Shown piece after piece: positions 14,591-22,421 of a stretch of DNA of 24,662 nt. Numbering within the stretch: position 1 is the stretch's first letter; every line of letters begins with the position of its first letter. Made by a program: the position numbers and the translations under genes. Source of the DNA: JAIYDJ01 sp038246975 (GTDB lineage Bacteria > Pseudomonadota > Alphaproteobacteria > Rhodobacterales > Rhodobacteraceae); contig JBBRVJ010000031.1 in assembly GCA_038246975.1 (NCBI GenBank), forward strand, positions 1-24,662, given 5' to 3'. A model generated the notes under the pieces. It saw only the letters and a program-made list of their open reading frames with translations, had not been told where the DNA came from and ran no database searches.

Positions 14591-14610
14591 GGCGGGTTTG
14601 GCCCCCCGCC
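14591..14610 (-). terminator. GC hairpin just after gbcA (possible terminator)
   Basis: GGCGGG and CCCGCC pair around eight bases, directly downstream of the gbcA stop on the minus strand. There is no T-tract, so it is at best a weak or imperfect intrinsic terminator; it may simply be GC-rich sequence. Confidence 0.25.
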
Positions 14611-14612
14611 GC

Positions 14613-15860
14613 CTATTCTGCCGCCATCGCCCGTTTCGGCGTCAGCGTGTTGATCATCCGCGTCTTGTACCAGTCGACGAACTGGATCACGCCATCCTCG
14701 TGAAGCGGCGAATAGGGGCCGGGGGTGTAGGCGGGCGACAGGATGCCCTTCTGGTTTTGCTCGACCACAAGCCGGTCTTCGTCGTTGGTGGCGAGCCACA
14801 CCTCGGTCAGGCGTTGCAGGTCATAGTCCACGCCTTCAACGGCATCCTTGTGGACCAGCCAAGTCGTCGTCACCTGCGTTTCGGTCGGCGAGATCGGCAG
14901 GACGCGGAAAGTGATGGCATGGTCGGCGAGGAAGTGATTCCAACTGTTGGGATAGTGGAAGAACAACAGCGAGCCTGCATCGTCGAACGGCATCTGGCCC
15001 ATGCGGCGCGAGACGGCGGGTTTGGTGTCCAGCGTGAAGCTTTCGCCCATCAGCGGAATGCGGGCGAGCCGCCACTGAAAATTCTGGTCGATCAGAAAGG
15101 CCGAAGGCACGCCGGCCGCCTCGCAGCGCGCCCAGTGGTCGCCGACTTCGCCTTCGACGCAGTCGGTATTGCCCGACACCACGGCCAGCGGGCGATCATT
15201 GAAGGTGCGGCACAGGGCGGGGTGGTTCGCCCCGCAGTGATAGCATTCGCGGTTGTTCTCGATCACCAGTTTCCAGTTGCCATTCTCGACGATGGTACTT
15301 TGGAACGCGACTTTGGCGTTGGCCAGATCATGGGGCGCCAGATAGCGGGTCAGAGCCTCGGCCAATTCGTCGAAGGGGGCGGGTTGGTCGGCAAGGCAGA
15401 TGAACACCATCCCCCCCGCCTCTCGGCAGGCGACGGGCAGCAGGCCGTGGGCGGTGGGATCGAAGGTGTCGCCCATGTCGCGGGTGCGAAGCAGGGTGCC
15501 GTCAAGGTCGTACATCCACTGATGATAGGGGCAGATCAGGCGGCGCTTGGTGCCGTGATCCTCGGCGCAAAGTTTCTGGCCCCGGTGGCGACAGACGTTG
15601 TGAAAGGCGCGGATGGTGGTGTCGGCGCCGCGGACGATGACCACCGGATAATCGCCGATTTGCAGGGTCGCAAAAGCGCCGGGATCGGGCAGTTCGGCCA
15701 CGGTCAGGGCAAACAGCCATTCCGTGTAGAACAGCGTCTCCAGATCGGCGCGGAAGACCTGTGGCGAGCAATACAGCGGGCGGTCCAGCGCGTGTCCGTC
15801 ACGCTGGGCTGCCATCAGGGCCACGGTTGCGGCGCGGTCGAAGGAAGGTTGGTCGAACAT
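14613..15860 (-). CDS. gbcA: Glycine betaine monooxygenase, Rieske oxygenase subunit (GbcA-like)
   Basis: A 415-residue Rieske non-heme iron oxygenase alpha subunit. The Rieske cluster ligands are C90-x-H92 and C110-x2-H113 (NVCRHRGQKLC, CPYHQW). The mononuclear iron site follows as ENNRECYHCGANH (201-213, with H208 and H213) and an acidic ligand near D360 (ATNDEDR). The ENNRECYHC segment, WLVHKDAVEGVDYD (335-347) and QNQKGILSPAYTPGPYS (368-384) match GbcA, which with reductase GbcB N-demethylates glycine betaine to dimethylglycine; related stachydrine demethylases are an alternative. No reductase gene is in the window. The ATG has an excellent AGAGGTGA ribosome site. Upstream lies a decayed region, so its partner genes may have been lost or moved. 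Confidence 0.85.
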   Translation of the reverse strand: MFDQPSFDRAATVALMAAQRDGHALDRPLYCSPQVFRADLETLFYTEWLFALTVAELPDPGAFATLQIGDYPVVIVRGADTTIRAFHNVCRHRGQKLCAEDHGTKRRLICPYHQWMYDLDGTLLRTRDMGDTFDPTAHGLLPVACREAGGMVFICLADQPAPFDELAEALTRYLAPHDLANAKVAFQSTIVENGNWKLVIENNRECYHCGANHPALCRTFNDRPLAVVSGNTDCVEGEVGDHWARCEAAGVPSAFLIDQNFQWRLARIPLMGESFTLDTKPAVSRRMGQMPFDDAGSLLFFHYPNSWNHFLADHAITFRVLPISPTETQVTTTWLVHKDAVEGVDYDLQRLTEVWLATNDEDRLVVEQNQKGILSPAYTPGPYSPLHEDGVIQFVDWYKTRMINTLTPKRAMAAE

Positions 15861-15986
15861 CTGTCACCTCTGGCCCGCATGGTTCAGCGCACGTTGCAGG
15901 GGCAGATTATGCGGGTGCAGCAATTCCAGGGTGCCCGATTGCGACACTTCTTGGCGGAAATCGGTCTGGCAGGTGTGGGGAGACAT

Positions 15987-16246
15987 TCAGGGAATGACCC
16001 GGACGGCCGCCCAACAAGTTCCGTTGGCAATGGCGCCAAGGCTGCCAAGCCACAGTCGCTGTCTGCCCTGCCCCAGCATGTAAAGCGCAAGCAGCGTCAC
16101 CAGAACGACGCCGACCTGCGCCGCTTCAATCCAAGGTTGAAGCCGATCAAGGCTGAGGCGAACCCGGCCGCCCAAAGCTACCACGCGCCCAGCGTCGTGG
16201 CAAAGTCGAAGCCGTGGATCAGGCCCAAAGTCAGGTGAACCAGATC
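15987..16246 (-). pseudogene. HupE/UreJ-like membrane protein remnant
   Basis: On the minus strand, from about 16246, one frame reads DLVHLTLGLIHGFDFATTLGAW, then a TAG stop, then on to ALIGFNLG. The match continues in another frame as IEAAQVGVVLVTLLALYMLGQ and runs to a TGA at 15987-15989. GLIHGFxFA and ALIGFNLGxExxQ are the characteristic blocks of HupE/UreJ_2-family proteins, multi-pass membrane proteins linked to nickel or metal import. Joining the two pieces needs a one-base deletion inside the GFNLG-IEAAQ block. With an in-frame stop, a frameshift and no N-terminal half, this is a pseudogene. Confidence 0.72.
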
Positions 16247-16320
16247 AAGCTGACGGCTTTGCCGATCGACATCTGACGCTTGGGGGCGGAGTTTTGTATT
16301 GGGGGGCGGTGATGCGATCT

Positions 16321-16541
16321 GCCGCCCTTTTCCATTGGCGGCTCAAAAGGATCAGAACATCGGGCGGCGGCAAACCTTGTTCATGTTTCTGCGTCCGACC
16401 ATTCTGCGCACAAAGTCCGACGTGTCTGCCGTGTCGAACGACCGGTACCAGCGGCTGAAGGCGATCGGATCGAGCCCTGCCGACAAAGGCACCTTGCTGG
16501 ACGGCCGCAAACCGGTGCGCCGCTTTGCCGGTCGAGATTGA
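16321..16541 (+). pseudogene. C-terminal fragment of a type II secretion secretin (GspD-like)
   Basis: The plus strand reads AALFHW in one frame (16321-16338), then, after a frame change between about 16338 and 16345, QKDQNIGRRQTLFMFLRPTILRT and on to a TGA at 16541. The block LFMFLRPTILR followed by a DRYxRL segment matches the end of GspD secretins (typically NLMVFLRPTILR...). Only about 70 residues survive, with a frameshift and no N-terminal or secretin-core portion, so this is a fossil of a secretion locus. The family call rests on one strong block. Confidence 0.6.
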
Positions 16542-16620
16542 AGGCTGTATTAGGGCGGCTTTGGAGTAATCGGCGTTGGGGGACTTGCATCCGGCGCGGG
16601 GGCGTTCCAAGGCTTGGCCC

Positions 16621-17655
16621 ATGCAGGATGACCTTTCCCCCGTCGATGTCTCGCTGATCACGCTTGGCTGGTCGGGGTTCTTCGCTGATCAGGTTACTGC
16701 CGAGGATCAGGGCTTGGAGCCGATGCGGATTGCAACGGTGCACCGTTCGCGGCTGACGGCGATTTCGTCAAGCGGCCCGGTCAGGCCGTTTCTCGCGGCC
16801 AAGGTCAACACCACGGATTTCGCGGTGGGGGACTGGGTTCTGGTGAACCCCGTGACCAAGGTGTTGATCCGCAGGCTGGACCGCAAGGCGCTGTTGCGTC
16901 GCCCGGTCGAAGGATCACGAATGCCGCAACTGATTGCGGCCAATGTCGATACGCTTTTCATCGTGACCTCGTGCAACGCCGATTTCAACGCGGCGCGGCT
17001 GGAACGCTATCTGGCACTTGCAAACGAAGCGGGGACGGACCCGGTGATCGTGCTGACCAAGGCGGACGAGGCGGCGGACCCGGCGCACTATCTGCGCGAG
17101 GCGGCGGCCCTGCAACGCGGGTTGGCGGTGGTGACGGTGAACGCGACGGTGCCCGAGGCGGCGGATGCGCTGGCCCCGTGGTGCGGGCCGGGGCGGACGG
17201 TGGCGCTGGTCGGATCGTCGGGTGTGGGAAAATCGACGCTGCTGAACACGCTGGCGGACAAGGACGAGGACGACGCGCAACAGACGGGCAGTATCCGCGA
17301 GGGCGATGCCAAGGGGCGGCACACCACGACCTCGCGGTCGCTGCACGGGATTCAGGGTGGCGGATGGGTGATCGACACGCCGGGAATGCGGACGTTGCAT
17401 CTGGGCGATGTGGCGGCGGGGCTGGATCAGTTGTTTGCCGAGATCACCGAACTGGCCCCGCTGTGCCGGTTCCGCGACTGCACCCATGCGCATGAGCCGG
17501 GCTGTGCGGTGCAGACGGCGGTTGCGGCGGGCACGCTAAGTGCAGGGCGGCTGGACCGCTGGCGCAAGCTGCACGATGAAAACCGCGACAACACCCCGGT
17601 GCAGATCGGCGCGCGCGGCAATAAGACGACGCTGGACCCCCGCAAGCGGCGATAG
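16621..17655 (+). CDS. rsgA: Ribosome small-subunit-dependent GTPase RsgA
   Basis: A 344-residue circularly permuted GTPase that checks late 30S ribosome assembly and releases RbfA. An OB-fold occupies about 35-100. The G motifs follow in permuted order: G4 TKAD (146-149), G1 GSSGVGKS (198-205), the G2 loop GRHTTT (232-237) and G3 DTPG (252-255). The C-terminal zinc finger has C282, C287, H289 and C295. Length and order match the family, and all key residues are present. I use the ATG at 16621; a TTG at 16576 would add 15 residues that do not look like RsgA. It is followed 72 bases later by the racemase-family gene on the same strand. Confidence 0.95.
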   Translation: MQDDLSPVDVSLITLGWSGFFADQVTAEDQGLEPMRIATVHRSRLTAISSSGPVRPFLAAKVNTTDFAVGDWVLVNPVTKVLIRRLDRKALLRRPVEGSRMPQLIAANVDTLFIVTSCNADFNAARLERYLALANEAGTDPVIVLTKADEAADPAHYLREAAALQRGLAVVTVNATVPEAADALAPWCGPGRTVALVGSSGVGKSTLLNTLADKDEDDAQQTGSIREGDAKGRHTTTSRSLHGIQGGGWVIDTPGMRTLHLGDVAAGLDQLFAEITELAPLCRFRDCTHAHEPGCAVQTAVAAGTLSAGRLDRWRKLHDENRDNTPVQIGARGNKTTLDPRKRR

Positions 17656-17727
17656 GGGTGGGCGGGCGGCTTGTGTCGCAGGCGCTGCGGTCGCATTCTG
17701 TGGCGTAGCACAACTCAAGGTCGCGCC

Positions 17728-18459
17728 ATGCACATCCGGATCATCAACCCCAACACGACAGCCGCCTTCACCCGGTCGCTGGCCCGCGACGGGGCGGCAG
17801 TGGCGGCGGCGGGCACTTTCGTCGATGCGGTCAGTCCGTCAAGCGGCACGCCCAGCATCGAAAGCCATGTCGAAGAGGCGATTGGCGCGTTGGGGGTGCT
17901 GGAGGTGATCCGCGACAGTGCAGGGGTCGACGGCTTTGTGCTGGCCTGTTTCGGCGATACCGGGCTTTCGGCGGCGCGCGAGGCGACGGGGGTTCCGGTG
18001 GTCGGCATGACCGAGGCCGCCTATTTCGCCGCCGCGATGTTGGCCGCACGGTTCAGCGTGATCACCCTGCCGCCGCGCACGCGCATCCACGCCGAACGGG
18101 TGCTGCGCGAGACGGGGCTTGCCGCGCGCTGTGCGCGGGTGCGGGCGATCGACCTGCCGGTGCTGAATATGGAGGCGGACCCCGCCGCCGCGTTGGCCGC
18201 GCTGCTGGCCGAGGCGCGGCTGGCGCTAGCTGAGGATGACGCAGAGGCGATTGTGCTGGGCTGTGCGGGACTGACGCCTTTGGTCGGACCGATGCAGGAT
18301 GCGCTGGGGGTGCCGGTGATCGACGGAGTGACGGTGGCGGTGAAGATGGCCGAAGGGTTGGTCAGTCTGGGTTTGCGGACCAGCAAGCGGGGCAGTTTCG
18401 ACACGCCGCCGGTCAAGAGGTTGACGGGGCCGTTCGCGGGATTGTGTCGCGAGGGTTGA
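17728..18459 (+). CDS. Asp/Glu/hydantoin racemase family protein
   Basis: A 243-residue member of the aspartate/glutamate/hydantoin racemase superfamily, which shift a stereocentre with two cysteines acting as acid and base. The start MHIRIINPNTT (1-11) is typical of the hydantoin racemase branch. The two catalytic cysteines are C74 (LACFGDTGL) and C179 (LGCAGL), with the expected spacing. AAGG seven bases before the ATG supports the start. Related proteins act on hydantoins, allantoin or amino acids; the exact substrate is not visible. It faces the PfkB kinase gene convergently with two bases between stops. PuuE-like deacetylases, a purine-catabolism-type family, lie 5-6 kb away, which makes an allantoin or hydantoin substrate worth considering. 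Confidence 0.85.
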   Translation: MHIRIINPNTTAAFTRSLARDGAAVAAAGTFVDAVSPSSGTPSIESHVEEAIGALGVLEVIRDSAGVDGFVLACFGDTGLSAAREATGVPVVGMTEAAYFAAAMLAARFSVITLPPRTRIHAERVLRETGLAARCARVRAIDLPVLNMEADPAAALAALLAEARLALAEDDAEAIVLGCAGLTPLVGPMQDALGVPVIDGVTVAVKMAEGLVSLGLRTSKRGSFDTPPVKRLTGPFAGLCREG

Positions 18460-18461
18460 GG

Positions 18462-19367
18462 TCAGTGCCCCGCGTCGAACTGCGCGCGCAGGTCGGCGGG
18501 GTTGCAGGCGAACAAGGGGTCGGCACCGTAGCCTTGCACGGTTATAGACGCCGCCAAGGCTCCGGCCCGTGCCGCGCGCAGCGGGTCGGTGGGGTCGTCC
18601 AGCAGGGCGGCCATGAAGGCCCCGCAAAAGCTGTCGCCCGCGCCAGTGGTATCGACCACATGGGGCACGGCACGGGCGGGAAGGTGCTGCATCAACCCAT
18701 TGCGGCGATCATGCACCAGACAGCCGTCCTCACCCAGTTTGACCACCACAATCTGCGGACCCATGGCGGCAAGATCACGCGCGGCCTGTTCCCAATCTTC
18801 GGTGTTCAGCAACCTGCGAACCTCTTCGGCGCTGGGCAGAAAGATGTCGACCTGCGAGACAAGGCGGCGCAGCCGGGCCTCGTTGCCTGCGATGTAATCT
18901 TCCTGGGGGTCCAGTGCGATCAGGGCGGTCGTGGTGGCGCGCAGATCGGCGACCAGCCGTTCCTGGGCATCCAGCGTCATGGCGAGGATCAGGAATGCCT
19001 GCGCCTGCCGCCAGTCTGCGGGGATGTCGGACGGCAGGGGCGACAGCGCGTCAAAGGTGGCGGGATCGGCGAACAGGGTCCATTCGCGGCTGCCATCGGC
19101 GAAATATTCGACCCGGTTGTGCAGGGTCGGCAGATCGCGCGGTACCATGCCGCGAAACGACAGACCCGCCCTGCCCATCGCCACCGTGACGGAGGGCGGC
19201 AGGTCGTGGCCGACGGGGGCCACCAACTGACACTCAGGCTCCCACGCGCGGGCGGCGAGGGTGGCGTACAGCGCATCGCCGCCGGTGCAGCCGGGACGTT
19301 CGGTGCCATCGGGCAGCACCACATCGTCGATGGTGAAATTGCCAAAGCAGACCAGTTCGGGCGTCAC
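18462..19367 (-). CDS. PfkB-family carbohydrate kinase
   Basis: A 301-residue ribokinase-fold sugar kinase. CFGNFTIDDVV (7-17) and GGDALYATLAAR (29-40) form the sugar-binding N-terminal part, and DTTGAGDSFCGAF (239-251) is PfkB signature 2 with the catalytic D245 and anion hole. It should phosphorylate a sugar hydroxyl with ATP in the cytoplasm. The start is a GTG overlapping the upstream SIS-gene stop as GTGA, so the two are translated together. The kinase plus SIS pairing is that of fructoselysine kinase FrlD with deglycase FrlB, among other sugar-amine pathways. Substrate identity is inference only. Confidence 0.9.
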   Translation of the reverse strand: MTPELVCFGNFTIDDVVLPDGTERPGCTGGDALYATLAARAWEPECQLVAPVGHDLPPSVTVAMGRAGLSFRGMVPRDLPTLHNRVEYFADGSREWTLFADPATFDALSPLPSDIPADWRQAQAFLILAMTLDAQERLVADLRATTTALIALDPQEDYIAGNEARLRRLVSQVDIFLPSAEEVRRLLNTEDWEQAARDLAAMGPQIVVVKLGEDGCLVHDRRNGLMQHLPARAVPHVVDTTGAGDSFCGAFMAALLDDPTDPLRAARAGALAASITVQGYGADPLFACNPADLRAQFDAGH

Positions 19368-20554
19368 GACCCTGACCCGGCGTCCGCCTCTGCCCGACGG
19401 AATTTGGCCATGGCGAGGTGGTAGGCATAAAGCTGCACCGGCACGGAATAGACCAGCGCAGACAGTTCTTCGACCACCGGGGGCAGGCGGAACACCACGT
19501 CAGCCTCGGTATCCAGCCGGGGTTCGTCGCCTGTCACAACGGCGCGGATCAGACCGCCCCAACGGCGGCCTTCAATCGCAGTATCATGCGCGCGCGGCAG
19601 CGACGGGCCGGCAGGTGCGATCAGAAACAGCGGGTCGCCGGCCTTTTGCGAGTTGTAATGGTGAAACTCCTCCAGCGGGATGGCGATGGCATGATCGGGG
19701 GTGCATTCCTTGACTTTGGCTGCCCCGAACATGGCGACGGCCATGGCAGGGCCCCCGCCTGCGAACAGGTAGACCGACCTGGCGCTGTCGGTCTCGGCCA
19801 CCTGCGCAATCGCATCTTCATGGGTGGCGATGACGGCGGCAATTTGCGCCGGGAGGTCGTCCAGCGCGGCCAACAAGGTGTCAGTCCGCGCCACACCCCG
19901 CCGCACACCGATTTCCAACGCCAGTCGGGCAAGCAAAGCCATCGACGCCGTGCTGGCCTGCGTGGGCCAGCCCTTGCGTTCGGCGATGATCAGCAACTGA
20001 TGATCGGCCTGCGACATCAACGGCGATCCGGCGGTATTGCTGAGCGCGAGTGTCTGCGCCCCGCGCGCGCGGGCCATCATCAGCGCCTCGACCGTGCGGG
20101 TGGTGGTGCCGCTGGACGACAGGGCAATCAGCAGGGTGTCGGGGCCAAGGGTGGCGTGTTGATAATAGGCAAGGTCCAGCGCCTGAATGGGTTCGCAGGG
20201 CAGGCCGGTCATCTGCTCCATCAACATCCGCACGCCGGTCATGACGGCGAGCGAGTCGCCGCAGCCCGTCATCACCACGCGGCGCAAGGGCGAGGCGGCG
20301 ATGCGGCGGGCGGCCTCGGCAATGCTGTCATGTCCTGCGGTCAGCGTCTGGCGGATGCAGTCGGGCTGTTCCAGAATCTCGGGCCGGGTGAAGTCGACGC
20401 GCCTGCGGCGTTTGGGGTCCAGCGGGTCGTCGGTCGGCAGGGCGATCATCAACTGGCGTTCGCGTTCGAACAGATCGGCGATCAACGCGCGGGCGGGATT
20501 GTCCAGCGGGCTGTGGGGCGACAGAAGCGGCGTCATCAGGTGCAGGTCGGTCAT
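19364..20554 (-). CDS. Double-SIS-domain sugar phosphate isomerase/deglycase-like protein
   Basis: A 396-residue protein with two SIS (sugar isomerase) domains. The first has MTGCGDSLAV (95-104) and LSSSGTTTRTVEA (145-157), the phosphosugar-binding serine/threonine loop. The second has LFAGGGPAMAVAMFGAAKVKE followed by IPLEEFHH, where the glutamate is the usual catalytic base of GlmS-, AgaS- and FrlB-type enzymes. AAGGG six bases before the ATG supports the start at 20554. It lies 40 bases after the BtpA/SgcQ gene and overlaps the kinase gene, so the three are an operon. It likely isomerises or splits a phosphorylated sugar or sugar-amine conjugate made by the kinase. Confidence 0.88.
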   Translation of the reverse strand: MTDLHLMTPLLSPHSPLDNPARALIADLFERERQLMIALPTDDPLDPKRRRRVDFTRPEILEQPDCIRQTLTAGHDSIAEAARRIAASPLRRVVMTGCGDSLAVMTGVRMLMEQMTGLPCEPIQALDLAYYQHATLGPDTLLIALSSSGTTTRTVEALMMARARGAQTLALSNTAGSPLMSQADHQLLIIAERKGWPTQASTASMALLARLALEIGVRRGVARTDTLLAALDDLPAQIAAVIATHEDAIAQVAETDSARSVYLFAGGGPAMAVAMFGAAKVKECTPDHAIAIPLEEFHHYNSQKAGDPLFLIAPAGPSLPRAHDTAIEGRRWGGLIRAVVTGDEPRLDTEADVVFRLPPVVEELSALVYSVPVQLYAYHLAMAKFRRAEADAGSGS

Positions 20555-20594
20555 GGCGGCCCTTATCGGCAGGTCGGGTTTGGCGGCAGGTCGG

Positions 20595-21404
20595 TCAAAG
20601 GTTGGGCACGGCGCGCCGCGCGGCATCGGCAAAGCGCAGCGTCTTGTCGCGGTCCCACAGGTCGAACGCATCGGGTGCGGCCCCGTCGCGCAGCAGGGCG
20701 GTGCTGACCACCACGCCGTCCGCAGCACTTAACGCCTGTCCGACGTTGGCGGTGGTGATCCCGCCGCCGATCAGAAATGGGCGCACCACCCCTGCGGCGC
20801 GGGCCGAGGCGATGCGTGCCAGCGTGTCGTCAAAGCCCGACCCGGTGATGACCAGCGCATCCGCCCCGGCCTGTTGGGCCCAAAGCGCGGCCATGTCGTT
20901 GGGAATTGGGGCCAGAGGCACGGCAGTTCGGTCATGCACGTCGGCGTATATCTTCAGGTCAGGCCGCCCGATGGCCGCACGGTACTGCGTGGCGGGAATG
21001 TTCAGCGCGGGCCGCATTCCATCGCTGTTGACGGCAGCCCCCACAAACACCTTGAGCCGCACGAACGCGGCACCGCAGGCATCGGCGATGGCCAAAGGGG
21101 CTATGGCATCATGGGCCTGCACGATGATGCCCAGCCGCAGTTGGGGTACCGCAGCGCGCAAGGTGCGACACAGGGCCGACATGCGTGCCACCGTTTCAAA
21201 GGAAGCTGCCCCCACCTCGCGGGTTTCATCCTGCACCTTGATCGCGGTGATCCCCGCCTCGGTAAAGATCAGGGCGTTCGAGATCAGGAAATCCTCGTAC
21301 CACGCCATCGAGCGCGGCTGTCCGGGCCGGAAGGCGGGCAGTTGCAGGGCAGCGATCACAGGGGACACGACAGCACGGCCAAGGCCAGGTTCGGAAAGTG
21401 GCAT
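20595..21404 (-). CDS. BtpA/SgcQ-family TIM-barrel protein
   Basis: A 269-residue predicted TIM barrel of the BtpA/SgcQ family (COG0434). It shows PVIAALQLPAFRPGQPR (15-31), GITAIKVQDETRE (51-63), IADACGAAFVRLKVFVGAAVNSDGM (106-130), a KIYADVHDR strand, GADALVITGSGFDD and PFLIGGGITTANV, matching the family block by block. SgcQ occurs in sugar-utilisation operons with kinases and phosphotransfer components but has no settled reaction; BtpA was linked to photosystem I stability in cyanobacteria. It is the first gene of the minus-strand operon and is divergent from the DeoR regulator. AGGGA six bases before the ATG supports the start. Confidence 0.85.
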   Translation of the reverse strand: MPLSEPGLGRAVVSPVIAALQLPAFRPGQPRSMAWYEDFLISNALIFTEAGITAIKVQDETREVGAASFETVARMSALCRTLRAAVPQLRLGIIVQAHDAIAPLAIADACGAAFVRLKVFVGAAVNSDGMRPALNIPATQYRAAIGRPDLKIYADVHDRTAVPLAPIPNDMAALWAQQAGADALVITGSGFDDTLARIASARAAGVVRPFLIGGGITTANVGQALSAADGVVVSTALLRDGAAPDAFDLWDRDKTLRFADAARRAVPNL

Positions 21405-21477
21405 CTGGGTCCCTGGAACATCCCACGCCGCCGATACTTGGCACTTTGTCGGGGGGAATTTACGGTTATGGTAGGGG

Positions 21478-21508
21478 TTGTCACGACAGAATCAAACTGG
21501 GGTAATAT
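21478..21508 (+). promoter_or_regulatory. Candidate promoter of the DeoR-family regulator
   Basis: TTGTCA (21478-21483) and TAATAT (21503-21508) resemble -35 and -10 boxes, but the 19-base spacer is longer than ideal. The -10 ends seven bases before the ATG at 21516, so transcription would begin almost at the start codon. That would give a leaderless message and fits the lack of a good ribosome site there. If translation instead begins at the in-frame ATG at 21468, this reading fails. Confidence 0.35.
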
Positions 21509-21515
21509 TTATCAC

Positions 21516-22289
21516 ATGGCCTCTTTGAAAGCTACCGAAAGACAGCAGCGCATCATCGACAAGCTGAACGCCACGGGTCGGCTGGACGTGATGGAGCTTT
21601 CCGACGCTCTGGGCGTTTCGACGGTGACGATCCGGTCTGACCTGCTGTACTTGGAACGCGGCCAGATCCTGCGGCGGATTCGCGGCGGCGCGATTGCGGT
21701 GCGGCCCAGTCGGTTCGAACTGCCGGTCGAAGTGAACCTGGCATTGCACAGCGCCGAAAAGACCGCCATCGCCGAGGCGGCGGTTGCGATGCTACACGAC
21801 GGCGAGACGATCATCATGGACACCGGATCGACGCTTGCCGTTATGGCGGCTTTGATACCACTGCATCTGCATGACATTGCGGTTGTCACCAATTCGCTTG
21901 CCGTTGCGAACGAACTGGCCAACCATCCCAGTGCCACCGTGATCGTAACCGGCGGCACGTTGCGGCCCCGCCTGAACTCGTTGATCTCGCCGTTCGGCGA
22001 TCTGATCCTGCGCGAAATCAACGCCGATGTCGCATTTCTGAGTTGTGCCGGGGTGGATGCCGACAAGGGGTTCACCAATGGCAACTGGGAGGAAGCCGAG
22101 ATCAAGAAGGTGATGATCCGCGCCGCGCGCAAGGTGGTGTTTCTGGCGGATCACAGCAAACTGGGCCATGTCGCCACCGCCCGGATCGCGGCGATTGACT
22201 CGGCGGACCTGCTGATCACCGATTCAGGCGCGTCAGTGGACACGCTGCGCGACCTGCGCGCGACCGGGATGCAGGTTTCCATCGCATAG
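21516..22289 (+). CDS. DeoR/GlpR-family transcriptional regulator
   Basis: A 257-residue sugar-responsive repressor. The N-terminal winged helix-turn-helix covers about 7-60 (ERQQRIIDKLNATGRLDVMELSDALGVS, then TIRSDLLYLERGQILRRIRGGA). The C-terminal DeoR sensor domain, an isomerase-like fold, has IIMDTGST (99-106), VVTNSL (123-128), GGTLRP and FLADHSKLG (209-217), which binds a phosphosugar effector. It sits between the BtpA-SIS-PfkB operon (minus) and the SIS-deacetylase pair (plus), so it very likely controls both in response to a phosphorylated sugar of the pathway. The start is ambiguous: 21516 gives the normal family N-terminus, while ATG 21468 (preceded by GGGGGGAA) adds 16 residues. 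Confidence 0.92.
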   Translation: MASLKATERQQRIIDKLNATGRLDVMELSDALGVSTVTIRSDLLYLERGQILRRIRGGAIAVRPSRFELPVEVNLALHSAEKTAIAEAAVAMLHDGETIIMDTGSTLAVMAALIPLHLHDIAVVTNSLAVANELANHPSATVIVTGGTLRPRLNSLISPFGDLILREINADVAFLSCAGVDADKGFTNGNWEEAEIKKVMIRAARKVVFLADHSKLGHVATARIAAIDSADLLITDSGASVDTLRDLRATGMQVSIA

Positions 22290-22310
22290 TTTTGTGATCT
22301 TGGCCGGGTA

Positions 22311-22326
22311 CGAAAGTTTTCGAAAG
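22311..22326. promoter_or_regulatory. Direct repeat CGAAAG, 10-bp period (candidate DeoR-type operator)
   Basis: CGAAAG occurs at 22311-22316 and 22321-22326, exactly one helical turn apart, between the DeoR gene and the SIS gene at 22422. Operators of AgaR-type DeoR-family repressors are built of similar TTTC/GAAA direct repeats. A weaker GAAAG pair with the same 10-bp period lies at 21527-21541 just inside the regulator gene, which might allow autoregulation or be chance coding sequence. Confidence 0.4.
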
Positions 22327-22332
22327 GAAAAT

Positions 22333-22355
22333 ATTCACAAATTTGCCTTGTGAAT
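22333..22355. promoter_or_regulatory. Perfect inverted repeat ATTCACAA-N7-TTGTGAAT
   Basis: Two perfect eight-base arms are separated by seven bases in an AT-rich patch that stands out from its GC-rich surroundings, 67 bases upstream of the SIS gene ATG. A further TTGTGA half-site lies at 22292-22297 just after the DeoR stop. This looks like a dimeric repressor or activator site for the SIS-deacetylase pair. It could be bound by the DeoR regulator or another factor; as RNA it could also form a small hairpin. Confidence 0.5.
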
Positions 22356-22421
22356 CTGCCCTGTCTGCTGGACGATTTACCCGTTGATGCCATGGTTGCG
22401 GGCGATGCCCAAAGGAGTGTG

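Larger units (their letters stand above)
15861..16620. other. Decayed region between gbcA and rsgA
   Basis: These 760 bases hold no intact gene. They carry two gene fossils, listed separately: a HupE/UreJ-like remnant (minus) and a secretin C-terminus (plus). The stretch 15861-15986 is the presumed leader and promoter region of gbcA, in which I see no further feature; 16247-16320 and 16542-16620 show nothing I can name. Open frames across the region are antisense or low-complexity shadows. Confidence 0.6.

Noticed and set aside
14598..14799. N-terminal extension of the minus-strand glycosyltransferase up to 14799
   Set aside because: The added residues run through the 11-bp repeats and overlap the gbcA 3' end; the family N-terminus MRIAFYAPLKSP begins at 14478.
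14598..16238. A 546-codon plus-strand frame across gbcA and the decayed region
   Set aside because: It is the antisense shadow of gbcA running on into pseudogene sequence; it has no domain and the opposite strand has Rieske motifs and a strong ribosome site.
17656..17727. Terminator between rsgA and the racemase-family gene
   Set aside because: GC-rich sequence with only short, poorly matched arms and no T-tract; not convincing.
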